The notes under the pieces were generated by a model that saw only the letters and a program-made list of their open reading frames with translations, was not told where the DNA came from and made no database searches. From assembly GCA_016926925.1 (NCBI GenBank), contig JAFGNQ010000245.1:1-13916 (forward strand): a stretch of 13,916 bases of DNA, read 5' to 3'. Positions 7,379 to 13,916 of the stretch are shown here, one piece after another. The first letter of the stretch is position 1, and the number at the start of each line of letters is the position of its first letter. The stretch is from Candidatus Aminicenantota bacterium. Lineage in GTDB: Bacteria; Acidobacteriota; Aminicenantia; Aminicenantales; Aminicenantaceae. The position numbers were made by a program, and so were the translations under genes.

Positions 7379-8620
7379 ATGACGGGGTTGAGAAACATCA
7401 TGAATTTTGAGGTTTTCGTTGCCAGGCGGTACTTGACAGCCAGGAGAAAACAGGCTTTTATATCCGTCATCACCTTTATCTCAGCCTTGGGAGTCACCAT
7501 CGGAGTTATGGCGCTCATAATTGCCATCGCCCTTATTACGGGTTTTCAGAACGATGTCCAGGAAAAAATCCTCGGCTCGACATCGCATATCATGATCAAG
7601 AATTATTCCGAAGGAGGGATAGCAGGTTACGAGGGATTGATCGATCAGATAAGCAAGGTAGGCGGTGTGGTCAATGCCTCTCCCGTTATACTCGAAAGAG
7701 CATTCTTAATCGGTCCGATCAACAGTGAAGGGGCTATATTTCGTGGGATTGATTTCGATACGGAGAAAAAATCATCTTCATGGCTCCAGAGTTTGGAGAT
7801 GGGTCAAATTCCTACTCCCGGTGCCAAGAGGGATGGGATTCTCCTTGGCCGGGACCTGGCCTTCAGCCTGGGAGCTACGGTCGGAGGAGGGATCGATGTT
7901 CTCACCACGGCTACCCGTTTGTCTCCCTTGGGAGCGATGCCAAAAAGGAAAAAATTCGAAGTTACCGGACTCTTTAAGACAGGTCTCTACGAATTTGATT
8001 CCGGAGCCGCATTGGTATCCCTTGAGACGGCACAGCGGATGTTCAACCTCGGTGATAGAATCAACGTTATTCATATCCGGATCGAAAATATTTTTCAAGC
8101 TCCTGCAGTTGCGGAGAAGATCAAAGATTTTTTGCCTCCCGATACATATGCCATAACGTGGATGGAGCTCAACAGGTCTCTCTTCTCTGCCCTTAAGCTG
8201 GAGAAACAGTTGATGTTTTTCACCATCACGCTCATTGTCTTCGTGGCCGCGCTCAACATCATCGCTACGCTCATTCTGATGGTTATGGAAAAAACCAGAG
8301 ATATCGGGATTCTTATAGCTATGGGTGCCACAGCTCGACACATTCGGAAAATCTTCTTCATGCAAGGAGCCATGATCGGCATTATCGGGACCGCTATGGG
8401 GACTGTTTTAGGTCTGATTTGGTGCTGGCTGGCCAATACATTCGAACTGATCAAAGTGCCTCAGGATATCTACCAGATTCCTTTCGTTCCGTTCCGGATT
8501 CAGCCCTTGGATCTGTTGATGATTATCGGAGTGACTCTCTTGATCAGTTTTCTTTCGACGCTTTTTCCGGCGCATAGAGCTTCGAGAGTGGATCCGGTCG
8601 ATGCCTTGAAGTACGAATGA
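7379..8620 (+). CDS. lolC: lipoprotein-releasing ABC transporter permease (LolC/LolE type)
   Basis: 413 residues with the LolC/E/MacB layout. This inner-membrane subunit extracts mature outer-membrane lipoproteins for transfer to LolA. There is one N-terminal membrane segment (about 27-56) after the family hallmark FEVFVARRYLTARRKQAFIS, a large periplasmic domain (about 60-275), and three C-terminal segments (about 278-302, 322-350, 378-399) forming the FtsX-like domain. The end, [17 protein letters not shown], is the usual coupling tail. ATG 7379 lacks a clear ribosome-binding site; ATG 7400 (Met8) gives a start closer to the usual LolC N-terminus and may be the real one. Its stop overlaps the ATG of lolD (ATGA). 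Only one permease gene is present, so the complex is probably a homodimer of this protein with LolD. lolE would be an equally fair name. Confidence 0.92.
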   Translation: MTGLRNIMNFEVFVARRYLTARRKQAFISVITFISALGVTIGVMALIIAIALITGFQNDVQEKILGSTSHIMIKNYSEGGIAGYEGLIDQISKVGGVVNASPVILERAFLIGPINSEGAIFRGIDFDTEKKSSSWLQSLEMGQIPTPGAKRDGILLGRDLAFSLGATVGGGIDVLTTATRLSPLGAMPKRKKFEVTGLFKTGLYEFDSGAALVSLETAQRMFNLGDRINVIHIRIENIFQAPAVAEKIKDFLPPDTYAITWMELNRSLFSALKLEKQLMFFTITLIVFVAALNIIATLILMVMEKTRDIGILIAMGATARHIRKIFFMQGAMIGIIGTAMGTVLGLIWCWLANTFELIKVPQDIYQIPFVPFRIQPLDLLMIIGVTLLISFLSTLFPAHRASRVDPVDALKYE

Positions 8621-9318
8621 TGCCTATGAATAATTCTAACATACTCGTTGCTGAAAATATCAGAAAGGAATACCCTCTTCCGAAAGGAACGCTCCATGTC
8701 TTTGACAAGTTGAATTTCCGCCTTGCGGAAGGTGAACTTGTGGCTATCATGGGAGTTTCCGGAGTGGGCAAGACGACTCTGCTCAACTTGTTCGGTCTTC
8801 TGGACAGGCCGAGTGGAGGAAGAATCCTTCTGGATGGCGAGGATGTCTTCGCCAAGAGCGATGAAGCAAAAGCTGAAATCAGGAATAAAAAAATCGGTTT
8901 CATCTTTCAATTTTATCATTTGCTTCCCGAATTCACCGCAGTGGAAAATGTGAGTATTCCCCTATTGATAAGGGGAGTGGACAGGAAAGAAGCTCAGACG
9001 AGGGCTCTCAATATACTCCGGGAAGTATCCCTTGAGGACAAAGTCGCGTTAAGACCGGCCAAGCTCTCCGGCGGCGAACAGCAACGCATTGCCATCGCGC
9101 GGTCTCTTGTGAATGAACCCAGACTGCTCCTTGCGGATGAGCCTACGGGGAACCTGGACTGGAAGACCGGGGAGATGATCCTGAATCTCATTCAACAACT
9201 CCATCAGAAAAGAAAGCTGTCTTCGATTATCGTCACGCATAACGAAAAAGTCGCCCGTTTTTGTCACAAAACGTATCTCATGGAAAACGGCGATTTGAAA
9301 CGTTTGCCAGCCATCTGA
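8617..9318 (+). CDS. lolD: lipoprotein-releasing ABC transporter ATP-binding protein LolD
   Basis: 233 residues, normal for LolD, the cytoplasmic ATPase that powers lipoprotein release by the LolC/E permease encoded just upstream. All ABC motifs are present: Walker A GVSGVGKT (46-53), Q-loop Gln98 in [12 protein letters not shown], signature LSGGEQQR (150-157), Walker B LLLADEP with Asp174 and Glu175, the D-loop GNLD, and the H-loop His208 in IIVTHNE. Walker A reads SGVGKT where many relatives have SGSGKS/T, a tolerated change. The ATG overlaps the lolC stop by four bases; ATGs at codons 2 and 4 are possible alternatives. The sequence fits the LolD/MacB/FtsE subgroup, and the neighbouring permease and bamA favour LolD. 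No hairpin-plus-T-run terminator follows. Confidence 0.95.
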   Translation: MMPMNNSNILVAENIRKEYPLPKGTLHVFDKLNFRLAEGELVAIMGVSGVGKTTLLNLFGLLDRPSGGRILLDGEDVFAKSDEAKAEIRNKKIGFIFQFYHLLPEFTAVENVSIPLLIRGVDRKEAQTRALNILREVSLEDKVALRPAKLSGGEQQRIAIARSLVNEPRLLLADEPTGNLDWKTGEMILNLIQQLHQKRKLSSIIVTHNEKVARFCHKTYLMENGDLKRLPAI

Positions 9319-9324
9319 GGTTAT

Positions 9325-9415
9325 AGAAACGCGATACGTATGATGCGTTAAGAGAAGACAGCGCCTCCGGCCGCTAAGGAAAATAGAGGTCAGAATCTCT
9401 GCATTTCGCGTTTCT
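9325..9415. repeat. exact 10-bp inverted repeat in the bamA leader
   Basis: AGAAACGCGA (9325-9334) and TCGCGTTTCT (9406-9415) are perfect inverted copies enclosing 71 bases. A second pair, GATGCG (9342-9347) and CGCATC (9416-9421), partly competes for the same downstream stretch. Both lie in the 141-base spacer between lolD and bamA. There is no trailing T-run on the + strand, so this is not a standard terminator. It may be an RNA leader structure or the remnant of a palindromic repeat. I see no confident promoter in the spacer; bamA's ribosome-binding site (AAGGAAGG) ends four bases before its ATG. Confidence 0.5.
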
Positions 9416-9459
9416 CGCATCTTTATTTTTAACGGCTAATATGGTATAAGGAAGGAACC

Positions 9460-11793
9460 ATGAGAAAGTTGGCTTTCGTGTTTATTTTCATTTGTTTGCC
9501 CCTTTTTCTTTTAGGTCAAGAGATTGTTGAGAAGATCGACATCGAAGGGAACGAGAGGGTAACCAAAGAAACCATCCTTTATTATCTCTCATCGAGAGAA
9601 GGGGATTATTACAGCAAAGACTTGTTGCAGAGAGATTTTCGCGTGTTGTGGTCGACCGGATTCTTTGCCAACATCAAAATCGAGGAAAGTTTCGGCTCTC
9701 AGGGCAGGATTGTCAAAATCATCGTCGAAGAGAACCCTGTTATAAAGGATATCGTGTATAACACGGGAAAAAAGGTCAAAGAAGACGACATTGTCAACAA
9801 GCTCAAAGAAAAGAACGAGTATCTTCTTCCCTATTCCTATTACAGCCCTTACAAAACCCAGAAAATCAAGAGCACCATCGAAGACTTGATGTTGGAAAAA
9901 GGCCTTACCTCGGGCAAGGTGGAAACCGAAGTCAAACCCCAAGGGAAGAACGAACTCAATGTCGTGTTCAAGATCGATGAAGGCCCTAAACTCAGGGTCG
10001 GAGATCTTTCGTTCGAGGGAAGCCCGAAGTTGCTTGAGAGCACCCTCAGAGGAGCCTTTAAGGATAACAAAGAACATGGAGTCATATCCTGGATAACCGG
10101 AAAGGATACATTCAAGCAAAACAAGCTGACCGAAAACCTGGACAATTTGAAACGGATCTATCAGGAACATGGATACATGGAGGCGGTTATCGGTGAGCCG
10201 CGGATCGAGGAATTTGAAAAACACACCGTTCTTTTTAAAAAGCAAACCATGAAACGGATTGTCATCCCCGTCAATGCGGGATACCGCTACTTTGTGGGCG
10301 ATATCAAGATCGACGGCAACAAGGTTTTCAATTCCGACTATCTGCGCACTCTCATAAAATACGAAGAGGGCGATATCTACAGCACGAAGGTCAGGGAGGA
10401 TGCCGTTAAGGAAATCGGCGAGCTCTACCAAAATTTCGGTCACCTCTATGCTCAGATCCGGCCGGTCGAGAGTCTTGATCCCAAGAGAAAAAAAGTGAAT
10501 GTAACCTACAACGTATACGAAGGAGAGGTGGCCTACCTGCATCGTCTCAACATCAGTGGCAATACGTACACTAAGGACAAGGTCATCCGCAGGGAACTGC
10601 TCCTTCGGGAAGGAGATCGATTCAGCTTCGCTCTTTTTAAAGACAGCCTCCTGCGGATGAATCAGCTGGGCTTGGTCGAAATGGAAGGGGAGCCGGATAT
10701 CCAGCCCAACCCCCAGGATCCCACTCAAATCAATGTCAGCCTCAAGGTTACAGAGCTCCAAAGGAACAACATCCAGTTCACCGCGGGATACAGCGGCTAC
10801 CAGGGGACATTCGTCGCAATAAGCTATGGAACCGTGAATTTCCTCGGGGCGGGTGAGAAGCTGGATCTTATGTTCCAGTATGGGAAGCGGATAAGAAATT
10901 ACAGTTTCGGATTCACCGAGCCCTACATCTTCGATAGACCTATGTCCTTGGGTTTCAATATCTACGACCGGTATATGGTCTATCCTTATCTCTATAACAG
11001 GAAAGAAAGAGGGATTGATCTGGTCTTCGGTGCCCGGGTTAAAGGCTATGTGCGCACCAGCATCACATACGGATATCAGTTTATCAATATCGAAGAGCCC
11101 AGCGAAGACGACGAGTATTATCCCTATTATCCAAACTACTATTCTTCCTATTATTCCTATTATGGTGCGTACGGTCTTGGGAATTGGAAGATGAGCTATC
11201 TCTATCCTTCTATTTACCGCAATACCGTAGACAGCCCCTTGACTCCTTCGCGGGGCTCTCTGTACCTCATAGGAGTCAAATTCTCGGGCGGTTTTTTAGG
11301 AGGAGATATCGACATCATCAAACCGCGGATCGAATTGGCCCGGTACATCCCCACATTCAAGAACCAATCGATCGGGATGCATCTGGAATACCAGTTCATT
11401 CATGCCATGAACGATAATGCCCTCCCATTTTGGGAGAAGTTCTATCTCGGCGGAGAGCGATCCATAAGGGGATACGATATCTATTCCATCGGCCCCAGGA
11501 CTCCGGAAGGGAGGCTTTTCGGAGGCTCTAAATCCCTTGTCTTGAATTTTGAGTACATCATGCCCGTAGGAGGGCCTCTGTATGCTATTGTGTTCTATGA
11601 CGCGGGAAATGCTTATGCCGAAGGCGAAGCGATAAGCTTCAAGAACTTATTCACTTCCGCAGGTCTGGAAGCCAGGATTTTCGTCCCTGCGCTCAGGGTT
11701 CCTTTTCGGCTGATTTTCGCTTATAATAACCGTTTTACACCGCAAAACAAAAGCCATTTCAATTTCCGTTTTGCGATCGGTACCACATTTTAA
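9460..11793 (+). CDS. bamA: outer membrane protein assembly factor BamA
   Basis: 777 residues. BamA is the Omp85-family core of the complex that folds beta-barrel proteins into the outer membrane. A signal peptide is clear (about 1-19, hydrophobic run ending LFLLG before QE). Five POTRA-type repeats follow, roughly at 20-93, 94-175, 176-275, 276-356 and 357-436; the third is long. The barrel covers about 437-777, contains the loop-6 motif IRGY (Arg670, the VRGF motif of E. coli), and ends in a C-terminal Phe as outer-membrane barrels do. Residues 549-571 form a Glu/Asp patch followed by a run with 11 tyrosines in 19 residues, unusual for BamA and probably an extended loop. The ribosome-binding site is AAGGAAGG. 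skp follows after 38 bases, which supports the assignment over TamA or another Omp85 member. Confidence 0.96.
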   Translation: MRKLAFVFIFICLPLFLLGQEIVEKIDIEGNERVTKETILYYLSSREGDYYSKDLLQRDFRVLWSTGFFANIKIEESFGSQGRIVKIIVEENPVIKDIVYNTGKKVKEDDIVNKLKEKNEYLLPYSYYSPYKTQKIKSTIEDLMLEKGLTSGKVETEVKPQGKNELNVVFKIDEGPKLRVGDLSFEGSPKLLESTLRGAFKDNKEHGVISWITGKDTFKQNKLTENLDNLKRIYQEHGYMEAVIGEPRIEEFEKHTVLFKKQTMKRIVIPVNAGYRYFVGDIKIDGNKVFNSDYLRTLIKYEEGDIYSTKVREDAVKEIGELYQNFGHLYAQIRPVESLDPKRKKVNVTYNVYEGEVAYLHRLNISGNTYTKDKVIRRELLLREGDRFSFALFKDSLLRMNQLGLVEMEGEPDIQPNPQDPTQINVSLKVTELQRNNIQFTAGYSGYQGTFVAISYGTVNFLGAGEKLDLMFQYGKRIRNYSFGFTEPYIFDRPMSLGFNIYDRYMVYPYLYNRKERGIDLVFGARVKGYVRTSITYGYQFINIEEPSEDDEYYPYYPNYYSSYYSYYGAYGLGNWKMSYLYPSIYRNTVDSPLTPSRGSLYLIGVKFSGGFLGGDIDIIKPRIELARYIPTFKNQSIGMHLEYQFIHAMNDNALPFWEKFYLGGERSIRGYDIYSIGPRTPEGRLFGGSKSLVLNFEYIMPVGGPLYAIVFYDAGNAYAEGEAISFKNLFTSAGLEARIFVPALRVPFRLIFAYNNRFTPQNKSHFNFRFAIGTTF

Positions 11794-11831
11794 ATTGGAG
11801 TCTCACTCGAATCATAAATAGGAGGCGTAAG

Positions 11832-12368
11832 ATGAGAAGGAGAGGCGCAAGAATAAGCAGCTTCATTTTGTTTCTAGCGGTCATGCTGGTAACTTCGGGT
11901 TTCGTTCTGGCGCAGAACAAAATCGGAGTGGTCAATTCACAGGAAGTACTGGAAAAATCCGCAGAAGGCAAGAGAGTTATGGCTCAAATTCAGGATCGGG
12001 ACAAGAAGAATCAAGACGCACTGGCCAAGCTCGACGAAGAAATCCGGAATCTTGAAACACGAATCAACACGCAGAGGTTGACCCTCACTCAGGAAGCTCT
12101 GATGAGCATGAGTTCCGACTTGGAAAAGAAACGGACGGAAAGAAAAAGATTCGCGGAGGATTCTTTGAGAGAAATGCAGGAGTTCACGGGTCGCCTTTTC
12201 CAGAGGGTGCAGAATGAACTTCTCCCCATTATCGAAACGGTAGGGCAAGATAAGGGAATGGATCTCATTTTCGACCTTGCGCGGAGTGGGGCGATCTACT
12301 TCAATCCGGCAGTCGATTTGACTCAAGAAATCATCACACGGTATGATGCCTCAAAAGCCGCAAAATAA
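11832..12368 (+). CDS. skp: OmpH/Skp family periplasmic chaperone
   Basis: 178 residues. Skp-type chaperones hold unfolded outer-membrane proteins in the periplasm on their way to BamA. A signal peptide is visible (positively charged start, hydrophobic core about 10-24, likely cut after VLA at 25-27). The mature part starts with NKIGVVNSQEVLEKS, the usual first strand and helix of OmpH proteins, followed by a long charged helical region (about 45-130) expected to form the coiled-coil tentacles, and a terminal segment LIFDLARSGAIYFNPAVDLT that returns to the trimer body. AGGAGG (11820-11825) precedes the ATG. Its 3' end overlaps fabZ by 26 bases. Similarity outside the ends is low, as is normal for this family. 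Confidence 0.92.
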   Translation: MRRRGARISSFILFLAVMLVTSGFVLAQNKIGVVNSQEVLEKSAEGKRVMAQIQDRDKKNQDALAKLDEEIRNLETRINTQRLTLTQEALMSMSSDLEKKRTERKRFAEDSLREMQEFTGRLFQRVQNELLPIIETVGQDKGMDLIFDLARSGAIYFNPAVDLTQEIITRYDASKAAK

Positions 12369-12828
12369 ACAAGGCGTTCTCAACATAGAAAAAATAATGG
12401 GGATGCTTCCCCATCGGTATCCCTTTCTGTTGATCGACCGTGTTCTGGAGCTGAAAGAACGGGAATCCCTTGTTGCTATCAAAAACGTCACCTACAACGA
12501 AGCCTTTTTTCAAGGGCATTTTCCCGCTCTCAAGGTAATGCCGGGTGTTCTCGTGGTCGAAGCCCTGGCTCAAGCAGGGGGGATCCTTCTCTACATGTCC
12601 ATTGATGAGCCTGAAAAAAAGATCGTGTTGCTGACCAAAATCAATGACGCCAAATTCCGCAAACCTGTTGTTCCCGGAGATCAATTGCGACTGGAAGTCA
12701 AGATGCTGCGGCTCAAAAGCAGAGTGTGTCACATCAGGGGCACAGCTTTTGTCGATGGGGAAGTCGTCGTCGAAGGTGAAGTCATGGCCTCGTTGATGAA
12801 TCTCGAGGATATGTATGAGAAAGGATGA
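12343..12828 (+). CDS. fabZ: 3-hydroxyacyl-[acyl-carrier-protein] dehydratase FabZ
   Basis: 161 residues, hot-dog fold. FabZ dehydrates 3-hydroxyacyl-ACP in fatty-acid elongation; the same hydroxyacyl-ACP pool feeds LpxA. The hallmark MLPHRYPFLLIDRV is at 21-34. The catalytic pair is His59 in GHFP and Glu73 in VVEALAQAGG. After GHFP most homologues read a Gly-x-Pro, while here it is ALK, a small departure not expected to affect catalysis. The chosen ATG lies inside skp, giving a 26-base overlap and no strong ribosome-binding site, which suggests translational coupling; a shorter start (Met19) would cut too close to the conserved motif. lpxA starts 14 bases before its stop. Confidence 0.95.
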   Translation: MMPQKPQNKQGVLNIEKIMGMLPHRYPFLLIDRVLELKERESLVAIKNVTYNEAFFQGHFPALKVMPGVLVVEALAQAGGILLYMSIDEPEKKIVLLTKINDAKFRKPVVPGDQLRLEVKMLRLKSRVCHIRGTAFVDGEVVVEGEVMASLMNLEDMYEKG

Positions 12829-13639
12829 GACCTTCATTCATCCATCGGCCATCGTCCATCCCCACGCGCACTTGAACAGCGGTGTCTATGTAGGGCCTTT
12901 TTCCATTATCGGAGAAGGCGTTACCGTCGGAAAAGATACCCGGTTTGATGCTCATGCCTATGTAGAAGGACCTGCGGAAATAGGTTCAAACTGTCATTTT
13001 TTCCCTTACTCGATGATTGGGACGCAACCGCAGGATGTTGGGTACAAGGAGGAAAAAACATCCCTCACCATCGGAGACAGAAATATCTTTCGTGAATTCG
13101 TCACCCTCCACAGAGGAACGGAAAAGGGAGGGGGGAAAACCCTCGTCGGGAATGACAACTACTTCATGGCTTATGTTCATGTGGCTCATGATTGCCGAGT
13201 GGGGAATGACACCGTTTTTTGCAATGCTGCAAGTTTAGCGGGACATGTCGTCATCGGTGATTGTACCTATATCGGCCCATTTTCTGGCATCCATCAGTTC
13301 TGCAGCGTTGGAATACACGCGTTCATCGGCGGCTATTCGGTATGCACACAGGATGTTCTGCCTTATTGCAGGGTTGCGGGAGACCGGCCGACTCTTCTGT
13401 ACGGGATGAATTCAGTCGGACTTCGCCGCCGGGGCTTCTCGAAGGAGAGGATTAAAGAAGTCAAAGGAATGCTGAAAATCCTTCTTTACTCTGATTTGAA
13501 TACCAGCCAAGCCCTTTCCGAATTGAAGAAGAAATATCCTCCCGGAAAGGACCGGGATGAACTCATCTCCTTCATCGCATCATCGAAACGAGGATTTGTC
13601 AAAAAGGCCATGGAGAAATGGGGAAGCGGCTCGGAATAA
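12815..13639 (+). CDS. lpxA: acyl-ACP--UDP-N-acetylglucosamine O-acyltransferase
   Basis: 274 residues, left-handed beta-helix built of hexapeptide repeats (about 7-185) followed by a helical tail. LpxA transfers a 3-hydroxyacyl chain from ACP to the 3-OH of UDP-GlcNAc, the first step of lipid A synthesis in the cytoplasm. The residues known from E. coli LpxA stand at the same positions here: His122 and catalytic His125 in HVAHDC, His144 in LAGHV, His160 in HQFC, and Gly173, the position that acts as the acyl-chain ruler. Glycine there allows longer chains (C14 in E. coli), so a long hydroxyacyl substrate is inferred. RVAGDRPTLLYGMNSVGLRRRGFS matches the nucleotide-binding and tail region. 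It overlaps fabZ by 14 bases and the next gene by 22. Confidence 0.96.
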   Translation: MRKDETFIHPSAIVHPHAHLNSGVYVGPFSIIGEGVTVGKDTRFDAHAYVEGPAEIGSNCHFFPYSMIGTQPQDVGYKEEKTSLTIGDRNIFREFVTLHRGTEKGGGKTLVGNDNYFMAYVHVAHDCRVGNDTVFCNAASLAGHVVIGDCTYIGPFSGIHQFCSVGIHAFIGGYSVCTQDVLPYCRVAGDRPTLLYGMNSVGLRRRGFSKERIKEVKGMLKILLYSDLNTSQALSELKKKYPPGKDRDELISFIASSKRGFVKKAMEKWGSGSE

Positions 13640-13916
13640 TTTGCGGGGAGGGAGGTTTCCCTTCCATCATCTGTGACGAAGCCCGAAAAAAGGGTTTTGC
13701 CTGTGTAGTTGCGGCCATAAAAGGGCACGCAAATCCTTCTCTCGAAGAGAAAGCCGATGTTTTCGGAATGTTCGGTTTGGATGCCATATTCGACTTCCTC
13801 GCCTTTTTAAAAGGGAATGGAGTGAGCGAGGTTGTCTTTGCCGGGAAAATCGATCAACTTGTGATTTTTCAAAAGGAAAAGGTAGCTCCGATCGCTCTTG
13901 AAATGCTGAGTAAGGG
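13618..13916 (+). CDS. lpxI: UDP-2,3-diacylglucosamine diphosphatase LpxI, N-terminal part (cut by window end)
   Basis: An open frame from ATG 13618 runs to the window edge (99 complete codons), overlapping the lpxA end by 22 bases. The translated start, MGKRLGIICGEGGFPSIICD, fits the LpxI pattern (glycine-rich GxIxGxGxxP opening), then AIKGHANPSLEEKAD and later EVVFAGKID, the conserved strand ending the first domain. LpxI hydrolyses UDP-2,3-diacylglucosamine to 2,3-diacyl-GlcN-1-phosphate, the fourth step of lipid A synthesis, in bacteria without LpxH. GGAG lies two bases before the ATG, unusually close, so coupling to lpxA is likely. Full-length proteins are about 270-290 residues, so roughly two thirds, with the catalytic C-terminal domain, lies outside. 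The position right after lpxA matches the order in related genomes. Confidence 0.85.
   Translation, partial: MGKRLGIICGEGGFPSIICDEARKKGFACVVAAIKGHANPSLEEKADVFGMFGLDAIFDFLAFLKGNGVSEVVFAGKIDQLVIFQKEKVAPIALEMLSK

Noticed and set aside
9361..9440. Rho-independent terminator after lolD
   Set aside because: There is a short AGCG/CGCT stem and an AT-rich stretch, but no stable hairpin directly followed by a T-run.
9589..10761. 390-codon open frame on the minus strand within bamA
   Set aside because: It lies wholly opposite the POTRA-coding part of bamA and its translation lacks family motifs; it reflects codon bias on the coding strand.
1..13916. CRISPR arrays, insertion-sequence transposases, phage genes, toxin-antitoxin or defence modules
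   Set aside because: I looked for spaced direct repeats and for proteins of these kinds on both strands and found none; the genes are housekeeping and envelope functions.

Overview
The window carries eleven genes that I can support. All but one lie on the + strand. The set points to a Gram-negative, LPS-bearing bacterium of the former Deltaproteobacteria (Desulfobacterota; a Syntrophia- or Desulfobacteria-like lineage is my guess). The reasons are the order lysS-lolC-lolD-bamA-skp-fabZ-lpxA-lpxI, a single LolC/E permease gene, LpxI rather than LpxH for lipid A synthesis, and a LonC-like protease. This placement rests on remembered gene order and family patterns, not on a search.

Left part (1-2991). 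A large Lon-family protease is transcribed leftward (155-2593). Its S/K proteolytic dyad is intact, but its AAA+ module looks degenerate. A 398-base divergent spacer separates it from the rightward genes. Most of that spacer is a ~200-bp imperfect palindrome (2704-2905) that looks like a dispersed palindromic or MITE-like repeat. Positions 1-154 hold no gene I recognise.

Middle part (2992-9318). Seven genes are packed head to tail: a GNAT-like protein of unknown substrate, a crotonase-fold enoyl-CoA hydratase, ribH (lumazine synthase), nusB, lysS, and the lipoprotein-release permease and ATPase lolC and lolD. Gaps are 24 bases or less, and nusB/lysS and lolC/lolD overlap, so this reads as one operon.

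Right part (9460-13916). After a 141-base leader with an exact inverted repeat comes an outer-membrane and lipid A block: bamA, skp, fabZ, lpxA, and the first 99 codons of lpxI, which runs off the window. From skp onward each gene overlaps the next. LolCD delivers lipoproteins, BamA inserts barrel proteins with Skp as periplasmic chaperone, and FabZ/LpxA/LpxI supply hydroxyacyl chains and early lipid A steps, so the block is an envelope-biogenesis unit. lpxD, often found between skp and fabZ, is absent.

I did not find a clearly new multi-gene system. The most unusual items are the palindromic element, the degenerate-ATPase Lon, the missing lpxD, and a tyrosine-rich insert in the BamA barrel.
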